The notes under the pieces were generated by a model. That model ran no database searches and was not told the DNA's origin. It saw only the letters and a list, made by a program, of their open reading frames with translations. A DNA stretch of 64,000 bases from Dendrocalamus latiflorus (lineage: Eukaryota > Streptophyta > Magnoliopsida > Poales > Poaceae): the NCBI GenBank assembly GCA_017311315.1, contig CM029622.1, forward strand, positions 14,319,002 through 14,383,001. Reading direction: 5' to 3'. Each line of letters starts with the position of its first letter. Position 1 is the first letter of the stretch. Positions 34,487 to 46,676 of this stretch are shown here, one piece after another. The position numbers were made by a program, and so were the translations under genes.

Positions 34487-34730
34487 GAATTTGAGCCAGC
34501 TACATACTGGAGATTTCTGCTGGGCAGTAAGGTAAAGCTATAAACATGTATATAATAGATCAGTACTGTACTTAGCTGTGAATAAATCCATTGCTTATGT
34601 AGCTGGCCGAATTTGAGCCAGCTGCATACTGGAGGTTTTAGCTGGGCAGTAAGGTAAAGCTATAAACATGTATATAATAGATCACTACTGTACTAAGCTG
34701 TGAATAAATCCACTGCTTATGTAGCTAGCC
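34487..34730. repeat. 122-bp tandem duplication
   Basis: Copy 1 (34,487-34,608) and copy 2 (34,609-34,730) both begin GAATTTGAGCCAGCT and end CTTATGTAGCT(G/A)GCC, differing at about 8 positions. A further diverged partial copy of the unit's end (AGCTGTGAGTAAATCCACTA) follows near 34,769. Non-coding. Confidence 0.93.
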
Positions 34731-35504
34731 ATTAAGGTTCATATTTACATTCACACCATCCTGAACCTAGCTGTGAGTAAATCCACTATTTATTCAGCTG
34801 GCCATTAATGTTTATATTTAAATTCACATCATTCTGCACCTAGTTTTGAACAAATTCAATGTGGGTGTTTTGGTTTGTTACCACTTTTCCATGAATTTGA
34901 ATAGATAAATCTTGTTACCCACAAGATTTTTTTTCCATACTTAAAGATATCTTTGTAAGACAGTGAGAATGCCAATAACATACTTAAAAATGTAGGCTCT
35001 ATTGATGGAGTAAGGACTCTCTCACAACTTCTGGCCTTGCCAATGAGACAATGAAGGAGAAATTATGAAAAACAAAAGTAGGGAAGTATTAGCTACTGTT
35101 CCAGATACTGTTGGCATAACTGAAAGTGATTTCTTCTAAAATGAATGAGTGGTATGGCAAGTATTCATTAAAATTTGTGTGCTTCATGTGAGATACTGTT
35201 GGCATAACTATTACACCTTATATATACTAGAGTAGATCAATGCACTGCAGCCACTATTACATGGAGAAAGGCAAAGTGTAGATGATGTGGCATTCTCAAA
35301 TTGCTCCTTTGTGCTTACCTTCTTTCGTACATAGAAGGATTTTAGTGGTTTTGGTGGATTTCGCTGATCTTAAGGACACAATTCACTATCCAATTGAGGT
35401 ACCTTTCATATACACTCTAACTAAAGAAATTGAACTATAGAGGATACATCGATAATAGCATGTGCATGATTGCAAGAGTGCATGATCGAGGTACTTTAAA
35501 TCAA

Positions 35505-36520
35505 CACCTAGAGTTACTTTGGGCCCACATGCGCTGGAGCCAGGCACCGCGATGCTCCGGGTGCTTTATGGTGATGAACATGTCTCGGTTCTTCCTGTCA
35601 TGTAGCATATCAGTAGCGTAGAACCGCTCCTTTGAAACTTTCGGGTAGCCATCCTCAATGACTAGATTAATAAGATCATCACACTCCTATCAAATGGTAT
35701 CTTGCTTCGTCGACACGGAGGCAAGCTGCTTCTCATACATTTTGCACACCTTTTCAATGCATTCAGATGCTCGGTCGCCCTTGGAATGTTTGCTTAATCG
35801 AGAATCCCCGAACATGTTCTCGATTGCCCGCTTCCCAATACTACCAGCTGTAATATCCACGCGGCCTGTAGAATCTAAAGAGTCATCGTCATCGCTACTG
35901 ACTTTCATGTTCAGACAGCTACATCCAAGGGTGTTAGCGTGCTCATTGGTGCATAGTGCGCCTTTGAACATGTCATCCATAAGCATTTCATGAGGCAGTG
36001 GTGCTCTCCAAAACTTGTTCAATGATCCTAAAGTCTGCTATACAGCATGAAGGCACTATGAGCATCAAGCAAGCAGGAATTACATATGACAATTGACACA
36101 CAAGGAGAAGGGCACCTCTTCCTACTGTGCCCACCATGACGCGTCTGTAACATTGCAGCCAATCTCATGATTGAAGCCTAATCCCGATACATTGCACTTC
36201 AGGGTCTTCCACTTTGAGTATTTCTGTTTCATGATGTCCTAGCGGTTCTTGAATTACTTCTGAGTGTATGACCTGCCGGTGTGCTCCTTGAACTTGTGGA
36301 GGAGGTGTAAGTACCCTCGCCTATTAAGACTCCCCATTGGGCGGTTGTTGGCCAGCACTTCTTCACGGCAAATCTCCAGGAATGCCAAACTGGCCACCTT
36401 GTCCCCCACTTTCCCGTTCGCAGGGGAGTTGTCCATCTGTGATGCCAGCAATGCAATTGAAATGTGGCAAAAGTTAGCAAATCAAGCAGTGCAACAAGGC
36501 ATTTATTTGTCGTGCTAGGA
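35505..36520 (-). pseudogene. PIF/Harbinger ORF1, Myb/SANT-like protein, broken
   Basis: Read on the - strand, LAFLEICREEVLANNRPMGS, NRRGYLHLLHKFKEHTGRSY and KYSKWKTLKCNVSGLGFNHE, then ASWWAQ, follow the Myb/SANT-like domain (Myb_DNA-bind_3, PF12776), with its usual 'FLEIC.EEV..NRP', 'F.E.TG..Y' and 'W..L' spacing. Downstream come the partner region FWRAPLPHEMLMDDMFKGAL, an acidic stretch (VSSDDDDSLDSTG) and DDLINLVIEDGYPKVSKERF. Stops (for example two within the segment after GRSYTQK and one after STKQDTI) show that it is not intact. In this superfamily ORF1 works with the transposase in end binding. Confidence 0.8.
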
Positions 36521-36539
36521 TGATGTATCAAGAATAGGG

Positions 36540-37260
36540 GGAGGGCACTGCTTGCAATACGGCATGAACCACGACTAGAGACATGGTGTGCACAAGGGCT
36601 TTCACCATAGATGTGGAGGCGGTGAGAGCGTGCGAGAGGACACGTGCCGTGGACCGGACCTCAGAGTGGCTAGCAACCAGGGTTGCGGCATCAAAGGTCT
36701 CCTCATCATTCGACCCCTTCTTGGACTCAGGGCCAGAGGTGACCCCTGAAGACTATGGTGGGGGAACCATAGGTGCCAGTGATAGGGCACGAGTCGGAGC
36801 TGATCGATAGCTGGAGACGATGGCGGGCAGGGAGGATGCCACCGAGCCAAACTCCGGGGTTGGGGCAGACGGGCATGCTAGCATGGCACAGACAGTAAAG
36901 GGGATGGGGGAGCAGATCTGGGGAATAAGGGGAAGCAAATGTGGGGATTGGGGGCACGAAGAGCAGGGTGGAGCGGATATGGGGGTGCACGATGCACTAG
37001 GAGAGGAAGGGGGCGCGGTCAGGTGCTGTGTGGGAAAGGGCGAGTGGGGCGTATCTGGGGCTACCGCGGGAGGGAGCTGGAGGCACCACAGGCTTCGGAG
37101 GCGAGCGGAGGGAGCGAGGGGGTGGGGGTGTGATGAGGCAATGGGGTCCCGATTTTTCGATAGGATGATAACTTTGATTTGGAGGAGAACGACTTTGACT
37201 TTGACGATTTTTCGTGGAGTTCAAACGAACTCCGTATGTGAAAGTTGTGCATATTTGAAG
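36540..37260. other. GC-rich segment upstream of PIF ORF1
   Basis: Overlapping open frames on both strands (36,583-37,278) are glycine, arginine and proline rich and have no domain. On the - strand this would be the leader or N-terminal part of ORF1. I do not call a gene. Confidence 0.4.
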
Positions 37261-37843
37261 TTAGGCCTGTCAGGCTGAATCCAAATTGATCAGGAGGCCG
37301 AACTGGATTTCAAAACCTGTCCAACTTGAACTCTTGCTTCAATTGGTCCAAAAGTGATGTGGTGCTACAAAAATATGTATTTTCATCATTAGGTAGCATC
37401 ATATTGTTCATATAATATAAAGGCACCCCTAAAATCAAGCTTACCTGATAATTTAAGTGAAGTGTATGGGCTCTTGTAATGGAATAGCAAGCATAGCAAC
37501 TATGGTTGTATTCATAGGGGTCATGTCCTCATCAGGGTGGTTGGGGAGAAAGGAGGCGCGCGGAGACCAATGACCGGATGGAGAGTGGTGGTGGGCGAGC
37601 AGGAGGGATCTAGGGAGGGAGGCGCACAGCGTGGTAGGAGGGAGACCTAGCAAATAAATGTTGTCACAATTGAGTATGGTAGGAGGGAGACCTCATAAAT
37701 AAGTGTCGGCATGGCGGGAGGGAGACCTAGCAAATAAGTGTGGCATACGTGCAAACAAAGGCAACCCATTTAGCAAAGCTGATGGCTTATGGGGTACGAA
37801 GCCTGAACTAGAAGCCAGCCAATAAGCCCTCCTGAACGGGGCC

Positions 37844-38684
37844 ATATATGTTTTCATACCCACAGTCTGTGACTCCTTTTGCTAGCCTTGCTAGTGTCAG
37901 TCTGCCTTTGTTTGGAATGCATGGTTCTCATAAGAATTTCTTATAAAACTTGACACCTAATGAGAATGGATGCTCTCTCTTGTACAACGTTCTCACGTTT
38001 GAAACGGGGGCCTTAGAGGAGAAGAGTTTACCACAACTTTGGCATTTTACCTTTGCGACTATTCACCAATTTGCAAATTCAGTTGCGAAGACATATATAT
38101 AGGTTACAATATTGTATTTGTTTGGGAGTACAAGGGGTACTATGCATTTTCCACCAGCACAATACATTCAAATTCTTTTCTATACTTGGGCCATTAATAT
38201 AGGAGATTGACTGCACAAAAATAGTTGAGTTAGATTTGTCTTGGGAAATATTTTAACACTATAAAATTTTTGTTATTTACTCACTTTTAATAGTGACAGA
38301 GAGAGTAGGTTAATTATGTAATTCCCTTGTAGTACAATCGGTACCTTAAAATGTTCCTCAGGTAGGCAATGCCAGCATAGGCACAAGCAGGTCTAGGGAG
38401 GCAAGGTGGAGCATGTGCTTTTGCACGAGTTGCCTAACTGCTGGATGTCCATTTGGGCTATCGATTTCAAGGATCAGATGACCTGCTGTCTCGAAGGTCT
38501 GATCCGCTCCCTCAAACAAACAAATAGAATGACTTCATCACTGTTTTAAAAGTGGTTTATCATCATTTAGTTTAGGGAGCAGCTAGCAAATGGTATACTG
38601 TTGGAACTACTTCCAACGGTATAAGGTGGTTGGAGGAAGAGGAAGGGTATCTCATCGTCGGTCGTTGTCACCGTGCCACTCCAG
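37844..38684. other. Gene-free DNA
   Basis: Sequence between the PIF element and the first LTR-type repeat. No gene, tandem array or terminus recognised. Confidence 0.45.
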
Positions 38685-41430
38685 TGTAGCATCTTGATTT
38701 TCAGAGCCTTTTTGAAGCTTTTAAAATAAAAATAACCATTTGGATTTTTCTAGAATTAATTAAAGCTTAAATGGAATTTTTATGAACTAAAAGGATTTAA
38801 TATGACTAAGCTAAACTTAAATTGCTACTGGAAATATTTTATTTGTGTTCCTTGTGTCACATGAATTTTTTTGGAATTTTTCCAGGTTTATTTGCTATTT
38901 TCTAGAGCTTAAATGAATTTATGTGAATTTCTGAAATTAGAAAACCATTTAAATTTCCCTAAAGGCCTAATGGGCCGAAACCCTATTGTCCCTGCCTAGT
39001 TCATCCGCACTGTCTATATTGCCCCACTTCCCCTTTGGCCCGCTTCGCGTCGGCTGACCAATTCCCTAGCTGCCACATGTCACCCATCTGAGCTGCAGCC
39101 TGCCCGTCCGTTGGATCTGACCATCGTGCCACATGTCGTCCATCGGTGCCCTCTGCACTATGCTTCGTCTCTGTGGGGGTTTACCGCCGTGTTCATCTTG
39201 GTCTCACCTCAACATCCGCGTCGTGATTGCGTGGGACTCTGCGTCATGTCTGGCTTGGTCTCCTCGTCGCTCGTGCTTAAATAGCGGCCACTCCCCTCGC
39301 TCTTCACATCCCGAAGCCGCCCTTGTCGAGTTGTGCCATCACCTCCTCATCGTTCCGTGCTTCACCGACGTCGTCGTCTTCGACTCGTTCACCGACGCCG
39401 TAGACCTCATCGCCAGTGAGTCTCTGCCATCCACCGCCCTGTTTCCTCCCTCTGGCCATGCCGTCCGGCCGGTCTCCCCGTCGCGTGCATTCCCTCGGCT
39501 AGCTGTCGTCTGCTGTGTGCCCAATCGCCTTGCTCATCGCTACCTCGAACCACATGCCGATGCTTTGGTCGCCGAAGCGACGTCTCGATTTGTGAGCCCG
39601 CTGCGTCATCCCGCACCTACGCTGGCTGCACCCTTCAAATTAGCAGACCACTTACCAGCCACACTATTCTGTGAACCCGTGGACCGTGCCAAGTTAGCAG
39701 CCGAGTCAACCATGCCATGCAAGCATCCACGTCGGCCCTAGCCTACGTATCGTGCCACGTGTCCACCATGTGGTTGCCACGTCAGTCAACTGAGCCGTTC
39801 ATCATGCCATGTCAGCATTCCACATGTCGGCCATGTCATCATACCAACTCAGTAGCCACGTCAGCCCTAGGTGCCACCTATCATGTCACATGTCCGCCAC
39901 GTCAGCCCTAGATGCCGCGTCAACAAACCTGTTGTCTAGTGCACTGTTCCATGAGCCGAGTCCATTGTACACCTACCATTCCATGCACCCGATCCATAGC
40001 ACAGTAGTATTTTTCAATTTCTAGCATTTTCTCGGCCATTTAATTTTCTAAGAGCCTTTTATTCTCCGTCCTAGCTCCGATTGATCCGATTCTTTTTCCT
40101 AAATTCATTTAAAATTGAACTCTATCTTTTGGTTCTAGTTGTGAAGCTTTTGGTGTTTATTTATTTTTTGGTTTTTATTTGTGTTTTGTTCACTTTCTCT
40201 CTCTCGTTGGATAACGTCTTCCAAGGAGTGAAGTAGGACCAGAAGATTAAGAGTTGGTAACTGAGCAAGGCCAAGGCAAGTAGTATTCTTTGATCATGTT
40301 GAACCTAATTTTCAAATCTATTTATTTATTATTTTATTTTAAATTATGATGTATTGCTATTTTAACACAAACCTTTGTATCTGGTAGTTATTGTCTAATT
40401 TGATTAATTTCACCTTGATAATTTGAATGGCATGATTCCATTGTCACTATAGAATGGATATTCATCTAGTGATATAATACTAGTATCTACTTAGGTTGTA
40501 TGTCTAGTATGCTTAGCCATGCTTATTGTAGTACGTTGGGCTTATCATCACATGCGATCAACTAATTAATGTTGACTTAATGAGATATTTATTCATGGTG
40601 GTTAACCATAGTTATAAAATGTATACACCATGATATGGGTAATGTAATTGATGCTGGTTATACAAAATAATTTTTACTTGGGTGAATGATCGTGCAGTAA
40701 AAGGGGTGCAGCTCGCACATTGGGATGTTGATGTTTCGCCTGGGGGTTATCTGAGAACTTAACTTTACACGCCATTGATCTGAGTCTTACCATACAACCA
40801 CAAGTCTAAATGGGTATAACCTAGCCAATCAACTTGTAAAGGTTTAGTTTAGATATCACTAGTGGTAAGTGAGTACCAGGGCGTACTGGTTTACTCACAG
40901 TGAGGCACAGTGATTTATTGTACTCATATGGCGCAAGAGGGGGCTTCTGACTGTGGTGGATTTAACTTTTCAGCAGTGAAACCTCAACGGGTGGTGTCTA
41001 GCTAGATCGGAGTGAGATAAAAGCTTTGTGATAAATTATCTGGGTCTCATGCCTAACGAAGCATGTTGACTATTAAGATGATTGGACAATGCTCAGTGAT
41101 TTCATACGAGGGGTAGGTTTTTCATAAAAATCTTGGTTGGATTGAGAGTAAATTGATTGGGATGTAAATGGTTAATTCACTTGTGGTTCATACAATCCTT
41201 TGATTATTTATATACGTCCTTTCCAAAATTGTAGTAAATCTACTTATTGTATTTACTCTAAATTATTGCTTTATGCAAAATAACCATTCAACCATCCTTT
41301 GATAAGCTTTGCATTATTATGTATTGCATCTTTGTTACAAATGACTTGCTGAGTACTCTATGTACTCACAATTATATCTATATTTGCTTAGTTGCTGAAG
41401 AAGATCTATATCAGATAGAAGAATTTGAAG
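38685..41430 (+). mobile_element. Non-coding LTR-type repeat, copy A
   Basis: It begins TGTAGCATCTTGATTTTC, similar to copy B's TGTAACATCCTAAATTTT. A TATA-like CTTAAATAG (39,278) precedes a CT-rich, GC-rich block. The segments TTTGATCATGTTGAACCTA (40,291), ACAACCACAAGTCTA (40,795) and TTGCTGAGTACTCTATGTAC (41,347) recur in the same order in copies B and C. An open frame of 202 codons at 39,133-39,741 is composition-driven and matches no domain. The order TG-start, TATA, CT-rich leader is that of a long LTR or LTR-derived repeat. The 3' end is not clear. Confidence 0.55.
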
Positions 41431-41914
41431 GTTTCTTCTCCTCTGCCGCCCTCCGCCCTCTCCACCACTACCCGCGGGGGAAGGGTGGACCCGTAACGGA
41501 GGAGCCAGATTCCCCTCCACCGACATCAAATCTGGCGGCGGCGCCCCTCTAGGCCGTCGGATCAGGCAGCAGAGGAGAGTGAGGGGATGATGGCGGCGGA
41601 GGGCACAATGCTTGCGAGTGGAGGAGTCTGGCGCTCGGCTGCTTTGTCTCGTGGTCGACCTTCTTCCCTGGCGATGGATCTAGGCTTGGGGTTGAGGTGA
41701 GCTTGGGGGAGATGGGTTTATGGTCAGCGAATCCGAAGAGGGAGGCTGTGTGGATTGGAGATGGAATGCTACATAGGTGAGAGAAAAAAGAGATAGGGAG
41801 GGAGATCGGTATGAATAATGGGTACCTACACCGTTAAAATGGTATAAGATCATATAATATTTCTGTTTAGTTTAATCATAAAAATGCGCAAGCTAAGTCA
41901 AAAATCATAAAACC
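41431..41914. other. GC-rich unassigned segment
   Basis: CT-rich then GA-rich sequence between copy A and the SPIRAL1-like gene. The short open frames here are not supported. It could contain the distal promoter of the SPIRAL1-like gene. Confidence 0.4.
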
Positions 41915-41929
41915 GGCCATGAACCGCAG

Positions 41930-42066
41930 GAAAAAAACCACCCAAAGCAGGCCTCGCGCTCCCATTTCCAACGGATCAGGCGCAGAAGCCAAAGCCCCCT
42001 CCCAATCCCTCGCCGCCGCCGCTCTTCTTCTCGGGCGTCACCCACCTGCCGCCCTCGATCTCCTCG
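41930..42066 (+). other. Non-coding leader exon of the SPIRAL1-like gene
   Basis: CT-rich, GC-rich sequence (CCCCTCCCAATCCCTCGCCG, then CCCTCGATCTCCTCG) ends at a good donor, CTCCTCG|GTAAGATG, at 42,066. It looks like a spliced 5' UTR exon, separated from the coding exon by a leader intron at 42,067-43,540. The start is an estimate; transcript data would settle it. Confidence 0.6.
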
Positions 42067-43559
42067 GTAAGATGTCGCCTAGCCTTGTTCCGTTTCGCTC
42101 TTTCCCCTGATCTGTGATGCAACCGACCGAATCTCTCCGCGAGATCCCGTCCATTTCGTTTCCGGCATGTCTGCGCCCATTGTTGGATTGGTTGCGGATT
42201 TGTTTGCTGCCAGTGGTGTAATCGCCCCTGCTTTCGGGCGATGGTTGATTGGTCGTGTTGGGTGTTTACGTCTTTCTTTCGGTTTCTTGAAAGAGAATGT
42301 ATGCTGCGCGATAGCCAAGAAATAAACTGTCGAAACTCATTGGGAAGTCCAATTAAGTTTGAAGATGCCTACCATGTCCTTTCAGCATCCATGGGTATGT
42401 AATGGATGCGGTGTCTTGAGGGCATTGGTGGTCTTCGCTTTGCGCCTCTGGAAAAAAGATGGCATGATCTGTTTGGTTTCGTCTTGGGTCTTGGTTCGGC
42501 TGGATTGCCTAGAAAATTCGATGCATATTCTCCATGGAGAATTGGAGATGCTGTTCATCTCTGAACTTTTTGGGGCTGACACGGAGACGACCGTGTGTGT
42601 AGTGTACTCGTTAAGATGAGCCTGATCCTGCCATGAAATTCCAAGATTTACTAGTATCAGTGAACATCACGTACTGCTTCCTAGCAATCTAGTGGAGAGG
42701 GATCGAGTCTTGCTTCTTGTTTTTCATAAGTAAATAAACAACGTTGCTATCTGTGTGCCATGAAAGGTTGCTTCAAACGGTCACACTTATCAGGAAATAT
42801 TGCGCACACTAGACCAAAATGGTGCAGGTTTTATCCATTTTCTAGGAATCCTAAAACTTCCGCTACTTATGCCTTTTTCTATTCACCAGTGCTTGTGCCT
42901 ATTCATGTATAGTATTTACGCTTCTCATGCAAGTTGGAGCAGTGCTTCACGTTTTATAAAGCAGATTTTCACACAAGAAAAGTGACCGTGCTTGAGAAAA
43001 CTTTAAACGCCCGTTTTTCTTGTGGGAAGAAAACATGTTGTATGAACTGTAGCTCCTGGTGACCGGTGAGGATATGTCATTTTGAGCTGTTTATCGCTGT
43101 TTTGTACTCTACTTGCTCTATGTGCTGCTGGAAGTTGAAAGTTGTTGAAAATTTAAAAGAAAATCGAGAGAAATGAAACGTGACCGGAATTGAATCAGCT
43201 GGTTACTGGCTTCCAGCCAGGGTTCAGTTAAAATTTGGAATCCAGCATTTAAAACCCTGCTCTCTGGGATGTTATGACTTCTTGTTTTCTACACCAAACT
43301 GTAACATAGGTTCAATCAGTAATGGTCTGTTTGACTAAAAGTTCTCTATTTTTCTCTGAAACATGAGGTCCTCAGATACTTAGCTAAGGTCCTTATCAAG
43401 TTTAATGGGCCGGTCAAACTCTATTTTCCATCTTTGCTTACAGTACTGAAAATTAAATTTAGTCATATTGTTTCTTTTGTCACTCTTAAGACAATATGTA
43501 CTAACATCATGCTTAATTTGTGGCTTAAATCTTTGCACAGTTTGTCTTCAACAATCAAG

Positions 43560-44807
43560 ATGAGTCGTGGTGGGAGTGCTGGTGGTGGTCAAAGTTCTCT
43601 GGGTTACCTCTTTGGAGGCAGCGAACCCTCAAAACCAGCAGTTGCACAAGCTGTGCCTGCTCCAGCTGCGAGTGCTCCTCCTGCTGAGAAAGTAGCACCT
43701 GCAAAGAGTGATGTGCCCAAGCAGATTCCAGCTGGGATTCAGGGCAGCCAAACCAATAACTACCACCGACCTGATGGCCAGAACACTGGCAACATCCTTA
43801 CGGTATGACTGTTTCAATTTTTTCGCATGGTGATTGACCTTTGCTATTAGGATTTATTTTTTGTCATCGTGCATCACATGGTTATGCTTATTTATGTTCT
43901 TAGTGTGCTATAAGGTGCAATACTTTGGATATTTATCTAGCATATATCATATTAGGAGAAAACAGTACAGCATGGATAACCAGAGGAAATATTAATTACT
44001 TCATTGGTTTCTGAATTTGTTCATTTTGCTCTAAAATCAAGCTATTTGATGAATATTTCGATTGTGGTGAAGATGCTCATTATGTATGGTATTATGCAAG
44101 TCTAAACAGCACAGAATTTATTGTAGCCCACAATAATCATATAAGATGAAATTATTTTTATTTCAATTGCATTTATTTCTTATTGATTGGAGTTTTTCAA
44201 GTGTCTTGACGGTTGTGATGCATTCTGAGGTTTTATGTTTCGGAACTACTAAACATTAGGCATGTACCATGTTTATAATCAATAAATACTAACACCAAGT
44301 TTAGTACTTTGCTCACTGTTCTCTGTTGGTATAACACTTTAACATAATAAAATGTTCAGTTTGTATGTCCAGAATGGAAGACTTTTTTATTTTTAAAAAT
44401 CTTCAGGGAAAATGTAATCTTTACTTCTGACCATTGCAATGGGGTTCATAATCGTCCTTGTGAAACAGCTCATTAATATCTGTCTTTCGGGCCTGTGTTA
44501 TTTATGCTCTGTTAATTGAATGCTTGCTTTCCTACATTAGTCAATTAGAGTCTGGGTCATAACAGGATTATGGGAATTTTGAGTTCAGAAAGTTTTATCA
44601 CTACTTGTGTTTGCAAGAGCTTGAAGGCATCTCTGTATATTAACCTTTTCTTCACTCCCCTTTTCTGTTTACTAGTGTACAATTTTATGATCTGTCCCCA
44701 CTCAGAGACCATAATTTGAATGGCACTTGCAGAACCGTCCTTCGACTAAGGTCCATAATGAACCTGGTGGTGGCTCTTCCCTGGGCTACTTGTTTGGTGG
44801 AAACTGA
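43560..44807 (+). CDS. SP1L: SPIRAL1-like microtubule-associated protein
   Basis: SPIRAL1 proteins are small plant-specific proteins that bind cortical microtubules and control directional cell expansion. Two coding exons: 43,560-43,802 (81 codons, donor ACG|GTATGA) and 44,733-44,807 (24 codons plus stop, acceptor TTGCAG|AACCG), total 105 residues, the usual length for the family. The N-terminus MSRGGSAGGGQSSLGYLFGG and the C-terminus VHNEPGGGSSLGYLFGGN carry the two conserved SSLGYLFGG repeats at both ends. Between them are an alanine/proline linker and NNYHRPDGQNTGNILTNRPS, the conserved middle. The ATG at 43,560 lies 19 bp into an exon with acceptor TTTGCACAG at 43,540, and a frame starting at 43,434 would read through intron. 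No damage seen; likely functional. Which of the SP1L paralogues it is cannot be told here. Confidence 0.96.
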
Positions 44808-45170
44808 TGTTGATCCTAGTGTGCTGTAACACCGGATGAAGAACGCCATTGTTATCCGCCTTTATCTGAATTGGGAACTCCCACCGTTATCCCTTTATGA
44901 ATGTAACCGTACCGTACGTATAATTCTATCTGTGTGGCAGACCTGCTTGGGACCATAACCTGTTGCTTAATTTCAAGGCAAATCGTATGCCTGAACCTTC
45001 CGAGTCACCGTGTGCCAGTGTCTTGTTTCGTTTATATCTTGTGATGGTTATTGCCCATTTCTTGATCGATCTGCTGGTTATTGTTACCCAGATATGTTAT
45101 TATGCATTGCCTTCTGATTTGATGGTGTCTAGCTAACCAGTGACACTGCCAATGGCATGGTTGTGTGAAT
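44808..45170 (+). other. 3' UTR and flank of the SPIRAL1-like gene
   Basis: T-rich sequence following the TGA, compatible with a 3' UTR of a few hundred bp (AACGCCATTGTTATCCGCC, TTTGATGGTGTCTAGC). The polyadenylation site was not determined. Confidence 0.45.
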
Positions 45171-45435
45171 GCCTAAAAGGTGTGATGCCGTGTAGCGGCA
45201 TGGCAAGTTTTTAGGGGTGTGATGTTATAAGAAGGCGACTAGACAATGGTATCGCAATAGGTTTCATGAAGTTTCAAGAAACATTTACAATTTTCAAGTT
45301 TCAGTTAGTTTTGCGTGTTTCTAGGAGTTTTCAGAAGATTCTAAGATGGTTTCAAGCTAAAGTTTTAACAAGTTTTAGATTTTACAACTTAAGTTTCAAC
45401 AAATTTCAGCTGAAGAATTTTAATAGATTTTAACA
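45171..45435. repeat. TTTCAA-rich repeat, left part split by the Helitron
   Basis: The words GTTTCA, TTTCAAG and TTTTAACA are repeated many times from 45,258 to 45,435. The same style resumes right after the Helitron (AAGTTTCAATGAGTTTCAACG from 50,805). The two parts read as one repeat that the Helitron interrupted. A small hairpin ATGCCGTGTAGCGGCAT lies near 45,184. Confidence 0.6.
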
Positions 45436-45699
45436 TCTACCCTACTCTATAATTCACCAAAATTTTCTTTGCTAAATCCACCCCCCTTAACCACCCCCAC
45501 AGTCATGCCTAATCTAAGTCCACCCAGATTTGTGTACCAAAATAATCCAACTTCATACAAATAAATGGCCTGGATCTCTTCTCAAACCTTATTCTCTTAC
45601 TCATTGAAGATCCTAAGGTCAATATTATTTGGATCATGCACATCATTGGACCTGAAACCACCCGACGCCCACGCCTCGCGAAAATCCGCCCGATACGCT

Positions 45700-46025
45700 G
45701 CTCGATCACCCCGTCCCCAAAACCCCACACCGCGCCGCCGCCTCCCACCTCCCACTCCTCCGCTGCACTCCGCCGTCGCTCCTCCTCCCCCGCTCCGCCG
45801 CCGTCTCCTCCTCCCCCCACCCGTCCACTCCGCCGCCGCCTCCTCCTCCTCCCCACCCCGCGCCGCCGCCGCCTCCTCCTCCCCACCCCGCGCCGCCGCC
45901 GCCGCCTCCTCCTCTTCCCCACCCCGCGCCGCCGCCTCCTCCTCCCCCCACCCCGCGCCGCCGCCGCCTCCTCCTCTTCCTCCCCACCCCGCGCCGCCGC
46001 CTCCGCCGCCGTCTCCTCCTGCCCC
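45700..46025. repeat. CCGCCGCCTCCTCCTCCCC minisatellite in the Helitron
   Basis: Units of CGCGCCGCCGCCTCCTCC joined to TCCCCACCC recur about eight times (45,790-46,020). Long open frames on both strands (proline/serine on +, glycine/arginine on -, 45,509-46,304) are produced by the repeat and I do not regard them as genes. Confidence 0.9.
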
Positions 46026-46180
46026 CACCCGTCTCTGTGGCGCATACAGCATACTCGCACCGTCAACCCTAGCCGCCCCACCGCCCGATTCCGCCGGGCC
46101 AGCCGCCAGCTCTGCGGCCACGCACCCACGCCCTCCGCCCTCTGCCAGTCCTCCTCCGGGCTCCGGCAGCCTCGTCGCGG

Positions 46181-46426
46181 AACCCTAGCTTCTCCGCCGG
46201 CGCTGGCGGCGGGGAAAGGGAGAAGGCGGCCGTCGCGGCCCACCCGCTGTACGAGCGGCTGCTGGAGACCCACGTTGCCTGCCTCCGCGTCGCTACCCCC
46301 GTAGACCAGCTACGCCGCATCGACGCGCAGATCGCCGCCCGCCCGCCTCCGCTCGCCGCCCGCCCGCCTCCGCTCGCCGCCGCCACGGGCGGGCCCTCTG
46401 GCGGCGGGGAGCTCGACCTCTTCATG
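46181..46426 (+). pseudogene. Class II KNOX homeobox gene fragment (exon with KNOX1 domain start)
   Basis: The frame [20 protein letters not shown] then [37 protein letters not shown] and GGGELDLFM matches the N-terminal KNOX1 part of class II KNOTTED1-like proteins (KNAT3/rice HOS58 type), which normally read VDQLPRIDAQ. It ends at a true donor, ATG|GTATGTCC (46,426), where the parent gene also has an intron. The following KNOX, ELK and homeobox exons are absent. [14 protein letters not shown] shows a 21-bp tandem duplication (unit GCCCGCCCGCCTCCGCTCGCC). It cannot encode a transcription factor; it is cargo of the Helitron. Confidence 0.88.
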
Positions 46427-46676
46427 GTATGTCCTGCCTTCATATATCCGTGCTTTTATGGTTGTAGTTTCTCTGGGGTCATTCTTATGGCCTGCTTCAG
46501 TTCACTTTTCTAGGTCTGAACTCCAAATTGATTATAAGTTTATAACTCTTCTAATGTGTAATGAATCTTTGGTTGAATTTTACATGTATGTTAGAAAGTG
46601 CTTATGCTTTGTGTTGTCCCTCCCTTTCATTTTCTGTTTTCAGTACCAAATGCTTACATTTATTTGAACGATACAG

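Larger units (their letters stand above)
31880..37843 (-). mobile_element. Decayed PIF/Harbinger element (approximate limits)
   Basis: The interval holds both proteins of an autonomous PIF/Harbinger element in the same - strand orientation: a Myb/SANT-like ORF1 (35,505-36,520) and a DDE transposase (32,195-33,330). The right boundary is proposed at GCCCTCCTGAACGGGGCC (ends 37,843), whose complement GGCCCCGTTCAGGAGGGC has the GGCC(C)CGTT look of Tourist/PIF ends. A matching left end and a 3-bp target duplication were not identified, so limits are approximate. Internal tandem duplications (34,056-34,172; 34,487-34,730) separate the two genes. Confidence 0.65.

Noticed and set aside
36583..37278. 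Glycine-rich + strand open frames
   Set aside because: GC-rich upstream part of the - strand PIF ORF1; no domain and opposing frames equally open.
39133..39741. 202-codon open frame
   Set aside because: Lies in the CT-rich block of LTR-type copy A, corresponding to non-coding parts of copies B and C.
45509..46304. Long open frames on both strands (up to 254 codons) rich in Arg/Gly or Pro/Ser
   Set aside because: They run across a CCGCCGCCTCCTCC minisatellite and are open in nearly every frame, which is a composition effect; no domain.
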